Source of the DNA: Alnus glutinosa
Lineage: Eukaryota; Streptophyta; Magnoliopsida; Fagales; Betulaceae
NCBI RefSeq assembly: GCF_958979055.1
Contig: NC_084887.1
Location: forward strand, 27,891,544-27,955,543
Reading direction: 5' to 3'
DNA: 64,000 nucleotides
Each line of letters starts with the position of its first letter. Within the stretch, counting starts at the first letter, position 1. Below the pieces are notes generated by a model. The model did no database searches and was not told the origin of the DNA. It saw only the letters and a list, made by a program, of their open reading frames with translations. The position numbers and the translations under genes are program-made. Below are positions 13,017 through 24,655 of this stretch, one piece after another.

Positions 13017-13254
13017 CCCAGTGAAAAGAGGAGAAAAACTAAGACAAAACACCAAAGAAACTCAACACACTGCAAGAAACAGTGACTGAAAAACTCCCAA
13101 GCATAAAGAAAACACCGGGAGACTCACACTCTCACTCCTAGGAGTTTCCAAGACAAGGAGAAACCTAGGGGAGGACTCGGATAGAAAGATCACAAACTTA
13201 GTTAAAATAAGAAGACCGTTCGTCAAAACTGCTTAGTTTATATAGAAGCGCACC

Positions 13255-13380
13255 TGCTATTTAAGTATCAGCGGCGACTACTATCGCCGCTAATAACGCA
13301 TTATCAGTGGCAACATTGAAATGTCGCCGCTGATAAATAGTCAATAGCGGCGACATTTTGAGTCGCCGCAATTGACCTTG
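13255..13380. repeat. CACTA-like subterminal arm, GCGGCGAC motif
   Basis: Several direct and inverted GCGGCGAC / GTCGCCGC motifs with TATCAG/CTGATAA spacers, similar in layout to the 15.4-15.76 kb arm. It abuts the LINE 5' end. No CACTA terminus is seen here, so it may be a fragment. Confidence 0.5.
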
Positions 13381-13744
13381 AATTAAAAAGAAAAATAAAA
13401 ATAAAAACATAAAAGCAAAAACAAAAATAAAAAAAAAAATTAATTCAATAAAATTATATTAAAAAAAATTATGAAAATTTTCACTTAATTGTCACCACTT
13501 TTGCAATATCTCCATAAAGTTCAATTTATAATTAAGTCTAATTTTTTTTTAAAAAAATACGAGTTCATATTTTTATTCCAATAAAATATTAAAAAACAAT
13601 TAAAATTAAAATTTTAATCAACTGAGATTCTTCTCAATTTAAAAAATAGAATTTAAGTTTTTTTTTTTCTTTAGTTTTTTAGTTATTTTTTATTTTTATT
13701 TTTAAATTTAATTTTTATCATTATTGATCAAACTCATGCATTAA
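13381..13744. other. A/T-rich stretch, no gene seen
   Basis: Poly-A/poly-T rich sequence without coding signal or terminal repeats. Confidence 0.6.
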
Positions 13745-14465
13745 AATCAATCGTAGTACGATCTATGTGATCGATCGTTGTACGATCTAAGTGTGATAGA
13801 TGGTGGTACGATCTATGTGATCGATCGTAGTACGTACGATCAATGTGATAGATTGTTGTACAATCTATGTGATCGATCATGGTACAATCGATGTGATAGG
13901 TCGTGGTATGATCTATGTGATCAATCGTACCTCGATCGTGGTACGGTCTATGTGATAGGTGGTGGTGCGATCAATGTGATCGATCATGGTACGATTTAAG
14001 TGTGATTAACTGTGGTACGATTAGTGTGATAGATCGTAGTACGATCCATGTGATCGATCGTGGTACGATCAATGTGATCGATCGTGGTAGGATCAGTGTG
14101 ATAGATCATTGTACGATTTATGTGATCGATCGTGGTACGATCTAGTGTGATCGATCGTGGTACGATCCATGTGATCGATCATGGTATGATCAATGTGATC
14201 AATCGTGGTACGATCTAAGTGTGATCAATCGTGGTACGATCAATGTGATAGATCATGGTACGATCTATGTGATCGATCTTGGTACGATATATATGATCGA
14301 TCGTGGTACGATCTATGTGATCGATCATTGTAGGATCAATGTGATCGATCGTGGTATGATCTAAGTGTGATCGATCGTGGTACGATCAATGTGATAGATC
14401 GTGGTACGATCTATATGATCGATCTTGGTATGATTAATATGATCGATCGTGGTTCGATTGATCAT
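13745..14465. repeat. 24-bp GATCGATC minisatellite
   Basis: About thirty imperfect copies of a 24-bp unit, consensus near GTGATCGATCGTGGTACGAT plus a variable CTATG/CAAT end. Some units are 25-26 bp (TAAGTGTGATC). Each unit carries a palindromic CGATCGATCG core. The Asp/Arg-rich open frames are artefacts. The unit decays into isolated GATCGA motifs until about 14790. Confidence 0.95.
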
Positions 14466-14631
14466 GCGATCCTAACACAATCGATCGAACTAATATGCAT
14501 TAGGATCAATACACAAGTATCGGTCTTATGCACAATGGTCAATCGAATGGTCTTATCACAATCAATTGAACTAATGCAAAATGATTGATCAGATGTTTGT
14601 ATAACGATTAATGATGGTTCTAGTGTACAAT

Positions 14632-14634
14632 GAC

Positions 14635-14685
<51 letters not shown>

Positions 14686-14708
14686 GAAAAAAAAGAAAAA
14701 AAAAAAAG
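14632..14708. repeat. (AAT)n then poly-A microsatellite
   Basis: About 13 AAT units followed by A-rich sequence. Confidence 0.95.
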
Positions 14709-14789
14709 AGTTCATAGAGTCATGATCGATCGAAATAGCTGCAAAATGATTGATCAGATGTTCTTATTGGGATTGATCATACTAATACA

Positions 14790-15370
14790 GAATCCATAGA
14801 GCCAAGTTTGTATGATTATTTGATCTTACCACGGTCGATGAGACTAGAGAACCAAGATGATTAAATAATCCAAAGCATGTTATATCACGGTTGATCACAA
14901 GCAAGGAATTGGATCTTGTCATTTCCTTCAAAATTGTATTTTAAGCTGCCATCAATTAATTAGTGGCTTCAATAATTTTAGATTTGAGCACCCATGCAAG
15001 ATAAAATTTGAGTCAATGGAAATGGAAAAATCCTCAACATTCCGTAACTTATGGCTAACCTAGACTTTGTGAGAAAAAACAATAATAACCTTCCATGGAT
15101 AGGGGAGAAATGACAAGACCCTTTGATTTTGTATAACAAATGATCGTTTAAAATTGATTGTTTAACAACCAAATAATTTATATGTAAAAATTGAATAGAA
15201 TGATCCATATACAATTAAAAAAAAAACTTTACAAAAAATACACTAAAAGAATTTTTTTTTTCTTCTTTTTTTTTTCTACGTTGTATAAAAAAAAAAAAAT
15301 GAGCGCATTTTAGTCTTTATTTAAAATGTCACATTAGTTTGTAAACTTGTGTTTGTAAAAGTAGAACTAA
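14790..15370. other. Non-coding stretch, no gene seen
   Basis: Ordinary AT-rich sequence. A CACTAAAAGAATTTT string at 15241 could be the degenerate left end of the CACTA element that ends at 15760, but flanking triplets (ATA vs AAT) do not match. Confidence 0.5.
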
Positions 15371-15384
15371 AATTTTAAAATATT

Positions 15385-15760
15385 ATTAGCGGCCATTTAT
15401 AGATCGAAGTGGCCGCTAATAATGATCACTTTTTACGGCCACTTTTTTATGTGGCCGCTAATAATAAGCTATTAGCGGCCACAATATCTCGCCGCTAATA
15501 GTTTTATTATTAGCGGCCACTAATGTTATCGCAAATAGCTTCCCGGAATTTTCAGTCGATTCTCGCCAAGTTATTAGCGACCACTTATTAGCGGCGACCC
15601 TAATTTCGACGCTAATAATAATATTTTTGTGTATTAGCGTCTATTTTTAGAGGCCACAATTAGGTGGCCGCTGATAATGAATTATTAGTGTCCGTTTTTA
15701 GCGGCCACCTAATTGTGGCCGCTAATAATATGGCCGCTAATGATCAAATTTTTTGTAGTG
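15385..15760. mobile_element. Non-autonomous CACTA element arm, GCGGCCAC motif
   Basis: Dense direct and inverted copies of TTAGCGGCCAC / GTGGCCGCTAATAAT end in TTTTTTGTAGTG at 15760, the right CACTA terminus. No coding frame. The opposite end is not certain (possible at 15241). Confidence 0.7.
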
Positions 15761-16290
15761 AATAAAGTGTCATCACTTATTAGTTCTCAACAATAAGTAA
15801 GATAGCCAGCGACACCTTTACAAAAGCTAAACACGTGTTGTCAAAATATTCTTAAAACAATAATATAAATTTATAAAAAGAGTTGTGTGTTGAGAAGTGT
15901 TTTGAGTTTTGAGTTGTTTATTAATGTATTTATCTTAAGAGTTGAAAACAAAAGATAGAAAATAAAGGCATTAACAGACATGACCATGATTGTCGTAATT
16001 GAAAACCTATTAAAATCATGTTAAAATCTAGGAACTAAATATAATTTATTTCTAATATATATATATATAGCTTCTATTTTGTTCATTTGAATTTGAATTT
16101 CTTTGGTTAATGATCTCAATTAGTCGGGACGCATACTTGAATACAATAAAAAGCAAGATTTCCAAAGAGTAAATGCAATAATATTATATTAAAAAGAAAA
16201 GGAAGATAATAATATAAGAAGACTATAACAATTGACTTGGAAAACGGTTTTTTCACAAAAGATAGATTTGTTGAACTGGTGGAAAAGAAA
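15761..16290. other. Non-coding stretch, no gene seen
   Basis: AT-rich, no coding or RNA signal. Confidence 0.6.
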
Positions 16291-16292
16291 AC

Positions 16293-16293
<1 letters not shown>

Positions 16294-16341
<48 letters not shown>
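16294..16341. repeat. (CT)n microsatellite
   Basis: An almost pure CT run of about 46 bp. Confidence 0.95.
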
Positions 16342-16343
<2 letters not shown>

Positions 16344-16950
16344 AAGACTTCGACGAAAAGAGGGAGAAAACACCTGTGTTTGGGTTGCCAGGGGAGGGAG
16401 GTTCCAAGCCTCCCTCTTCCCGGATTTTGTTCCTCCTTGAGTTTTTTCAGTAGAGGCTAGAGTCTCTCAGCCACTAGGGCTTGTGGAGTTTTTAGTCCCC
16501 CTGAACTTGTTCTAGTGGTGGTTTTAGTCTTCATAGTCCTTTTGGACTATGGAGTGTGGTTTTTTTTTTTTTGTTTTTGTTTTTTAGGTTTCATTGGTTC
16601 TGTGCAGGAAAACACTCAAGAGAGGTGCCGGAGTCCATTGTACGTGTCGCCGGCGGAACGATTTGGGGAGCTTTAGTTTTATCATTCTTTAAGGCCAGAT
16701 TTGCTCTGTTCCGCCAATCTGTAGTCGACATGCGCCCCCCAGCCTTGCTCGCCGTCGTCATCCGGTTCTGCCGCTGCTTGCTACGGCCGGAAAGCTCACC
16801 GTTGACCGGCGAGTGGTCATCACGCGCCAGGGGTTCGTCACTCCTTGTGCCGCGCGTGATGACTATGTTTCCACCTCTGTTGCCGTGCTTGGTGGCGTTC
16901 GAGGGATTTGGTATCCGATTGTTGCAAAGTATTAGGCTCAATCACTAAGG
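16342..16950 (+). other. GC-richer transcript-like segment, unidentified
   Basis: Base composition changes sharply from its AT-rich neighbours. A 130-codon + frame (16556-16948) covers the GC-rich part but has no recognisable domain, and an opposing frame is also open. It contains TTTTTTAGGTTTC, a possible intron acceptor. It could be a gene fragment or a retroposed transcript; I do not recognise a family. Confidence 0.3.
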
Positions 16951-19030
16951 AACTTCACTAAATAATTATTACTGCTTGTAACAATTTTTTCAAGTTCTAC
17001 CAAGATAAAAAAAATCTTTTCAACTTAAGCTACAATAAATATGCAAAGTATTAGGCTCAATCATGTAATAATCAACTATTATTGGCTCATTGTTATAAAT
17101 ACGCCATTGTTATCAATCTTACGATATGATAAATTTTTTCCGATTATAAATGAGCTCTAATAGGAACATCAATCATCACAAATATTTTATTCCTAATCAG
17201 CATGTTAGGAAAATTGAAAGCTAAATGATATAGATGAAAAAATTAATTAGCAAATACTTTTAAAGTGTTCATGCTAATCTAGCATTCCATAGCTAACATT
17301 AGTGCTAGATGCTATTTCTTTTTTCCAAATAGATCAATCAACATATGCCGCTTATTAGATACAATATTCACATAATTATAATTTTTTCATCAGCTTTAAT
17401 TCAATCAAGGAGCACCTTCATTACTTGATTTTTTTTTTTCATTTTAATAAATGAAATTGTATATCATGTCTTAAAAAAAAAATCAAGACATAGGAAATAT
17501 AATTTAAGAACTCACAGCGGAGCCAACGGTTTTACTCCAAGATCCTCCAAAATAGGCTAAGTCACCACATACTAATTGAGTGTCATGAAAACCGATCAAT
17601 TGAACATGCACACCACATCTCTTCCTCTTACATGTGCTTACCTACAAGAATATTCAGCAAAATAGTATTCTTTGCTCACAATTAGCAATGTTTATTTTCT
17701 TTTTTACAACATAAGTAATCATTCACATTTGTTATTATTAATAGATGTGAATGTTCTCCAACAAACTCAGCACAACAAAATAGAAATTACTAAGTTCTAA
17801 AATTCTATAAAAGTCTCAACTTTTATTGCAAGATTCGTGACTTAACATGAAAAGATTATTTGACAAGCAAACTAAATAATACAAATTTGAGTTCAAATAA
17901 TTGAAAAATTCTTTTTGTCAAAAATATTTTCACTTCCAATATCGACAAATGAAACCAAGCTTTTCTTCTGACAAACAAATCAGATAATTTTTTTTTTCCA
18001 CAACAGAGTCTTCATCTTTTCAACCACTAATTGATTTCATCTTTCTTGTATGCGAATTGCATACCTCAAACTCCAATTGTATTTGACTTCTCATAAGTTC
18101 AAATACCATTGTTATCACCTTAATCAAAATATTTGTGCAACCATCAACGTAAATCAACCTTTAAGATTGTTGGAAATAATTTTGGATGGTGCACAAAGTT
18201 CTTATTGAAATAAAATAATATCAATATGAAAATTAACAATTAAATAAATAATTGTTAAACAAATAATTGATTGAAAAATTATTGTTGATACTAGACCAAA
18301 TTGATCCGAAATAATAATAATAATAAAATAAATATTGTACAAGAGATTAAAATTAACTTAAGGAAAGATCTCACAATGCTATAGAATCACGCAAGAGCGT
18401 TGTCCTTAAAGGTTGATTCGTGCCTCCCGGAGTGTATAACTCGGTGTGATCGGATCTCTTGACACGCAACCTCCCAGGATTAGACTATAGCGTCTATCTT
18501 CGTTAAGGACACACTTCCAATAACAAAGATCAAATAGAACAACCCTTTGATCAAAGTGGATGGGAGACTTTAGAATATTTTTCTTGTAGAAAAGCTAATA
18601 ATATAACAATAGCTTTATGGCTTAAAACCAAATTCACGTTGAAATATATGAATGCACACTAGAAAAATATGTTAGAGGTTTTAGCCAAAGAAGAAGATTG
18701 TTCTCAAATGCATTGGGAACTCAATTTATATAAACGATCAAAAAATGTTAGCACTATAGATTTTCTTTTAAGGCTCATGAATGACAAACGGTCATAAGAC
18801 TCATAACTATTAACCGTTACAAATCAAAAGTAATAAACTTTAATAATGACAAAATGTTTGAAGATTAAAAAGCCATAAAAACAATTTTTAATAACCAACG
18901 GTTACAAAATAAAAACTCATAAATATATATTTTAATAAATCAATTTTTTTTTTCTTTGTCATAAAACTCATGAATATATTTTAATACCAAATGGTAAAAC
19001 ATTTAAAGATGGCTAAAAATGAAATAATGT
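16951..19030. other. 2-kb AT-rich stretch, no gene seen
   Basis: No coding frame of note. 18168-19040 begins TGTTGGAAATA and ends TTACAACA, and could be an old LTR, but no 5-bp target-site duplication was found. Confidence 0.5.
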
Positions 19031-19039
19031 TTGTAACAC

Positions 19040-19521
19040 ACATATTACAACACCATGTCTCCTCCCACCGCCTCTCCCCACCGCGGCTTGCGGCGTATTT
19101 CGGCGGCTCCAGCGTCTCCCATTAGCGAGAGGCCTTCCTCTGGCTGGGCGTGGCTCTCACGCGCCACCAGAGGTGGCTCCCATCCCCCTCCCCTCCAGGC
19201 CTCTGTTGTTGGTTTTTTACCTATTTTTGTATTGTTGTTTTGTTTTGAGCTTTTCTGTTGTAACCTCTCTTTGTTTATCCCTGTGTTGGTGTTTGAGTTC
19301 TTTGGACTCTTTATACATCTTATACCACCTTAACTGGTGGCTTCGGTTTTTGACATCCGTGTCACGAATCATTAAACCCGCATCTTCGGTTCCATTGCCC
19401 TCGCGTACTTTCATTCATAGTTTAAATTTCGAGTTACCCAACCTTTATTTTTGCTGTTTTTTATTCCTATTGTAATTCTGTTTCTTTTCATGTATCTATA
19501 AAAAAAAAAAAAAAAAAAAAT
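19040..19521 (+). other. Poly(A)-tailed retroposed sequence
   Basis: A GC-rich 5' part (19055-19200, open frame without known domain) grades into T-rich 3'-UTR-like sequence with TTGTAATTCTG and ends in a 20-bp A tract (19501-19520). This is the shape of a 5'-truncated LINE or processed transcript copy. No target-site duplication was confirmed. Confidence 0.45.
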
Positions 19522-20450
19522 GTTGTCTTTGACGTCGTCATGCGTGCCCCCCTCCTTAATTTGGAAGGCCAATTCCATTTTAATTTCTTCGTAAAAGCAG
19601 TTTTGAGGACCCTAAACACGAACAACCTATTGCTTGACTTAGAACACATTGGCATCTACGAGTCAATGTTCAATGTCTTTGACTTGAGAGTCAAACATCA
19701 TCACTTTAATTAAAATTCACTTGATGTCCGATCCCACCGTTGTCAAATCATTCTAATTTTTTTTTTTTTTTAAAAAAAAAATTCACATTAAAAACATTTT
19801 TATTTTTTATATAACACAAATCACTTTTTAATATCATTTAAATAAAAATTTTAATTTTTTTCTTTTACTTTATATCGCATCAATCACTTTTTATTACTCT
19901 TAAAATAAAAATTTAATTATAAAATCGTTTACTAAACATACCTAATGTCATATAAACGTTTGGCCCCCCAACTAACAAATTAAGGGGAGTTCTTCAAATT
20001 TGCAATCCGGCTCCCATATATAATGCAGGAAAACTCCCTAAAAAAAATCATATAGGTAGTATCATAAAAGACTGAATTTTGCCTAAATTAAATTAAATAT
20101 TTATAAAATCTAATTAAATAATATTATATTCTAAAAAATTTCTCAAAATTATAAAAATTAAATGTAGAAGTCTTCCAAATTCCAATAAACAACCATGACA
20201 TCCTAGCCTAGCTAGTCACAATTGGATAAAATATAAAAGATTACTTCTTCTAAAATCAAAGAATGCTAGCCTTATAGCCTATAGGGAAACAAAAATGACG
20301 TCCTTAATTAATTCCCTTGCTTGAAGATGAGAAGAGTAGCTTTTGGTGGTCATAAAATTTGTTTATTTATCTATTAAAAAAAATAAAAAATCTAACTTCT
20401 ATAGATCAGACGGAAGACTCAACAATTGAGTTGGCGGGAGAGACGTGCTC
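19522..20450. other. Non-coding stretch with a diverged copy of 9.9-10.1 kb
   Basis: No gene seen. About 19560-19700 and from 20345 onward resemble 9895-10145. Confidence 0.5.
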
Positions 20451-20454
20451 TTAG

Positions 20455-20728
20455 CCTCGTTTGAAATTCACTTTCTCCTCTCCTTCACTTATTTTTACTT
20501 CCCCCAAAAAATATCAATTTCAAAACATTCTTAATTTTTTTTTTTCACTTTTTATATCACATCAACACTTTTTTATTACTTTTTAAATAAAAAACTCACT
20601 AAAATAAAATTTTTTCTCATTTTTTCATATAAAAAAAATTTATATCACATCAATCCTATTTTCAATTATTAAAAAAAAGTTCCAAATGAAATGGAAGGGG
20701 TAAGAAAATTTCAAATGAGGCCAATCCT
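20455..20728. mobile_element. MITE-like insertion with inverted ends
   Basis: The ends GCCTCGTTTGAAATT and AATTTCAAATGAGGC are inverted repeats. The block interrupts the sequence that is continuous at about 10015 in the related copy, so the empty site is visible within this window. Non-coding, A/T-rich. Confidence 0.6.
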
Positions 20729-21185
20729 CGAACTTTTCCTTTGTCATTTTCCTTCCTAAAAACTGTCATATAGCTTTTTGGCATTGACTTGAGTCAATAC
20801 ACATGGACAAACATCAATGTCATGTACCTTAATTTTTGGCATTGAAATGGCCCCCACTAATTAAAACTAGGAGCGCAATTAGTGTTTTTCTGTTTGCTTC
20901 GCTTTGGGTTGAAGAAAGGATGTAGGATTATATAAACCAACTTTAATTCCATCAATTCAATTAAACATGTCATATTCTTTTTTTCTTTTAAATAACAAGT
21001 TAGCTCTTAGTTTGTGGCGGAGACAAAAATTTAATTTAGTATTGTAGGGGCCAATTAAAAATATGATAAATATAATTTTTTTTTAAAAAAATAATGTTAA
21101 TCAACTTCAACCATTGAGATTCTACAATTAGAGTTTTAAAATGATGTTTTTAAGAGGACGTTCTTTAAAATTTGAAGTTTTGTCA
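20729..21185. other. Non-coding stretch, no gene seen
   Basis: The first 110 bases continue the duplicated 10.0-10.15 kb block; the rest is AT-rich without coding signal. Confidence 0.5.
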
Positions 21186-21189
21186 TTAA

Positions 21190-21523
21190 AATCCAACAAT
21201 GTATTACCGGAAATAGTAATTTCTAGACGGTTTGCTTGAAACCGTCTATATATTTATAGACGGTTGTAAACAAACTGTTTGAAATTTTCTAATTCCGGAT
21301 GGTTTGCTTCAAACCATCTATATATTTATAGACGGTTTTAAACAAATTGTCTGGAATTTTCTAATTCCGAACGGTTTTCTTCAAACCGTCTGGTTTTTTA
21401 AGGACGATTTTAGTAAACCGTCCATATTTATTTCTTTATGGACGGTTTTAAAAAAACTGTCCATAAAAGTTTAACTCTAGATGGTTTCTAAAACAGTCTA
21501 TAATTAGTGGTTTTTTTGTAGTG
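21190..21523. mobile_element. CACTA-type arm with AGACGGTTT subterminal repeats
   Basis: Six or more copies of (T)AGACGGTTT / AAACCGTCTA in both orientations end in GGTTTTTTTGTAGTG at 21523. Left terminus not found. It lies against the start of duplicated block A (GAGTATATCAGGAGTTCAAG). Confidence 0.65.
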
Positions 21524-21528
21524 GTTAG

Positions 21529-21745
21529 AGTATATCAGGAGTTCAAGAATCCAATTTACAGTTGAAGACTATCACCTAGTCACAGTTAAAGACTGTGACC
21601 GTACCTAACTACAGTTGAAGTCTATCACCTAGTCACAATTTAAGACTGTGGCCTAACTATAGATGAAGTCGATCTATCACTTAGTCAGAGTTGAAGACTA
21701 TCACCTAGTTGTAGTTGAAGTCTATTTATATTATATAATTGATCT
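21529..21745. repeat. Short tandem repeats, ACAGTTGAAGACTATCACCTAG type (block A)
   Basis: Imperfect repeats of about 20-25 bp alternating 'GTTGAAG(A/T)CTATCACCTAGTCACA' and 'GTTAAAGACTGTGACC'. The same family occurs at 37484-37618 and 37850-37930. Confidence 0.85.
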
Positions 21746-21816
21746 GTTATTTATATTGTAAACATTACTCAAAGAAATAAAAGTAAAATTAAGTCCTTTG
21801 AGTTTTATCATGTGAC

Positions 21817-23319
21817 CAGGGGCAGAGCCAGGGGGTCGAGAGGGGGCAAGTGCCCCCCCCCCCCCTACCTCCCAAAATTTTCTTTACTCCTTATGATTTT
21901 TTTTTAATATCCTTGTTCCCCCTCCCCCTGTTAGAGAATATCCACAGCAGCAAGCAAGTTACCATACCACTGCAGCAAGTCATCCCTAAATCTGCAGCAG
22001 CCACTTCTGTATCTCAACCCATACCTATTTGTATTTCTACTTAAGTTTATCATTTTGTACTCTGGTCTTTAACCTTTATTAAGGCCTATATATTAAGCTA
22101 TCTTGTAATCAAGCAATGCAAATGAAATCAAGCAAGATGTAGTCCTTAATTTCTCCTGTGTTCTTCCTCTTCTCTTTCCCTCCTCTGTATTCTCTGCCTT
22201 CTCTTTATTTTCTAATACCCCCCTCAACCATTCATTAAGGGGCAAATTATTTTTCAGAAGTATTAAAATTTTTGACTCAAGCCATTAAAGCCAACGATTT
22301 ATCGTGTTTTGTTAAATTAGGTCAGTGTGTACACGCGTTCGAAATCTTCAGAAAAAAGAACCAAGCTTGAAGATGAACAATATATTTGTAAAACGCAATG
22401 TTTCATGCAGAAGAATTTGCAAAACAAAAGTTTTGATTGAAAACGCAACGTTTCATTTATTTGGAGTTACATTTCGTCAAACGCACCGTTTGACTTAATG
22501 ACTTTTGTGTTTTTATCTTGAATCGGTGAGACTCATGAGAGGGGACCGGCCTATGAAGGGTCGGAGTAAAAAAAAAAAAAATGAAGGATGACTGAGACGT
22601 GAGTCACTTTAAATGTGAGAGGCCAATTTTTTCAAAAAAAATCTGAACATCAATTCTTAGTCCACGCAAGTACACAGAATTTTTCCCATCAAAAAATAAT
22701 AGGTACATGGACTATTTAAAACTTAATATTTATAAATACATATGTTACATATTTTGAATGAATGAAATATATAATTGTAGTTACTTGCAATTATGGAGAA
22801 CAATAATTATTTTATTAAACTCCAATCAAATTTTAAAGGAGCTTGTGTCGAGGTAAATATAGCAAATTTGCTAGCAAATCCTTGCTTAAAAAAAAAAAAA
22901 AAATTGATTACTATCCTAGTGACAGAGATCAAATCTGAAGAACATATTTACAAAAAAGACTTTGTCAACCAATTGATCATGATTTTTTAAAAACACAATA
23001 TGAAAAAACATGACGTCATTTTAATCTAGCATGATTCACAGGATATGCTGATTGGTTGGAATACAGCATTTTAGATGTTGTGCGTATTGTCTATATTGTT
23101 ATCTTTTCATACTAGACACTGAAAATCAAGTAGGAGGATACTCATTTGTTACTAAAGGGTTTAAAAATTGAAAAGAGAGAAAAAAGTTACAAAACCATGT
23201 GGAGGCTCACAATATTGCGTTAGCTATATTTTTTTAATATTTTTTATTAACTTTAATTTTTTTTTCATTAAAAAAAAAAATCTTGCTCCCCCTAAACTGA
23301 AATCTTGGCTCCGCTACTA
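21817..23319. mobile_element. hAT transposon (Tip100-like ends), non-autonomous
   Basis: Inverted ends CAGGGGCAGAGCCA and TGGCTCCGCTACTA are flanked by an exact 8-bp duplication CATGTGAC (21809-21816, 23320-23327). The related block B is uninterrupted at the matching point near 38010, an empty site. No hAT transposase frame is present. A Copia-like solo LTR (21929-22217) lies inside it. Confidence 0.85.
21929..22217 (+). mobile_element. Solo LTR, Copia-like, nested in hAT element
   Basis: Begins TGTTAGAGAATATCC and ends TTTTCTAATA, flanked by CCCCC on both sides (21924-21928, 22218-22222). It is related to the LTR at 41523-41901 (opposite orientation): both share GTACACTGGTCTTTAACC-type sequence. 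The C-rich target makes the duplication less informative than usual. Confidence 0.65.
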
Positions 23320-23521
23320 CATGTGACCATAGGTCATAGACTGAACTACGTAAAACTCTTATTTCTATTTTATTATTCTGTACTTTATCTTTAATTTCTT
23401 TTAAATTTATGTTTTCTTTCGAACCTCCTCTTCCTAATCTTGAGCAGCGATTCTCTCAAGAGAAAGTATATTTGTGCTTTAACGTTCCTTTACGTGTAAG
23501 GGTCTGCAAAGTATCGAATCC

Positions 23522-23624
<103 letters not shown>

Positions 23625-23800
23625 AATGATTCTTTACCACCTAAATATACAACTTTTCACCACCTTGTCTATGTGGTAAGGTGGTCCCCCACTTTATTTT
23701 ATTTTTTAAAAATAAAAAAACTCTAAAGTTAGTAGGGGACCACCTTGCCACATAGACAAGGTGGTGAAAAGTTGTATATTTAGGTGGTAGTGAATCATTC

Positions 23801-23804
<4 letters not shown>
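23625..23804. mobile_element. Foldback MITE
   Basis: Arms of about 70 bp are near-perfect reverse complements (AATGATTC...ACCACCTAAATATACAAC and the mirror at 23735-23801), with a short A/T centre. It sits between two TA/GA tracts that correspond to one short tract in block B (38217-38227). Confidence 0.75.
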
Positions 23805-23873
<69 letters not shown>

Positions 23874-24237
23874 CACTATATACCTGCCAATTTGGACTTC
23901 CGAGCATCTTCAAACTTTCCATAATATATAAGTTCTCTTTTTGATAACTTGAAAGCGAAGATTGCCTGGCCTGTGCTTTCATGTGGTTTAGATAAACCTA
24001 CAAGAAAAGCTTGAAGGAAATCTTTACCATTCGGATGGGTGGTTGCGCTGTCCGCTTCAAGTTTTGAGTCAGATGCAAACATAAATTAAGTTCTAGAATT
24101 AATTTACTTTAGCTCATAGACTTAAACCCTTCCTTCATAGAATTTAATTATAATTCTATTAATTCAGGAGGGGTTTAAGCCTACACTAATTAAAAGAGTT
24201 CAATTTTGTAACATTCAAACTGCTCTTACATGGATAA

Positions 24238-24432
24238 GGATCCTCTCCATTTTAAATTGTCAAAATTTGAAGTTGGTGTGTCTAATGGCCGGTGTACATA
24301 CATGATTTCATATTATTTAAATTTTTTAAACGACATGTCAACATTGGCTTTATATACAACGTTAGATGCACCAACTTTAAATCATGTTCATAAAATAGAT
24401 ACTACCCATTTTGTTTGAAATGGAGAGGATCC
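24238..24432. mobile_element. MITE with GGATCCTCTCCATTT ends
   Basis: Inverted ends GGATCCTCTCCATTT / AAATGGAGAGGATCC. The block B copy (from 38617) is interrupted by the CACTA element at 38777. Confidence 0.65.
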
Positions 24433-24655
24433 ACAATTCCCTCTTATATGTATGCATTCCTGCATCAACATTGCTTTCGCACCAAAGCCTATATAGAAGA
24501 TTAAGCCTAGCTAGTAATCAACAATTAAAGTCTTTTCTCAAATTTTAATTCTTCAAAAAAGTCCTCGACATAGATTATGAAGTTCACAAAGCTCTTCTAA
24601 ACCCTTCCTCAATTTTACTCATCCATTCCAAACAGATTGCTTTTGCACCACTTTT

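Larger units (their letters stand above)
10241..13230 (-). mobile_element. LINE (L1-type non-LTR retrotransposon), internally deleted
   Basis: Read on the minus strand the element has a 5' leader (to about 13230), ORF1 (13016-11307), an endonuclease-only ORF2 (11310-10258) and an A-rich tail (plus-strand T-rich run 10241-10262). Reverse transcriptase and the C-terminal Cys/His domain are absent. Because 5' ORF1 and the A-rich 3' end are both present, an internal deletion or deleted master is more likely than the usual 5' truncation. No convincing target-site duplication was found. Confidence 0.8.

Noticed and set aside
13778..13999. Asp/Arg-rich repeat protein (also 14367-14588)
   Set aside because: Translation of the 24-bp minisatellite; unit length divisible by 3 keeps frames open by chance.
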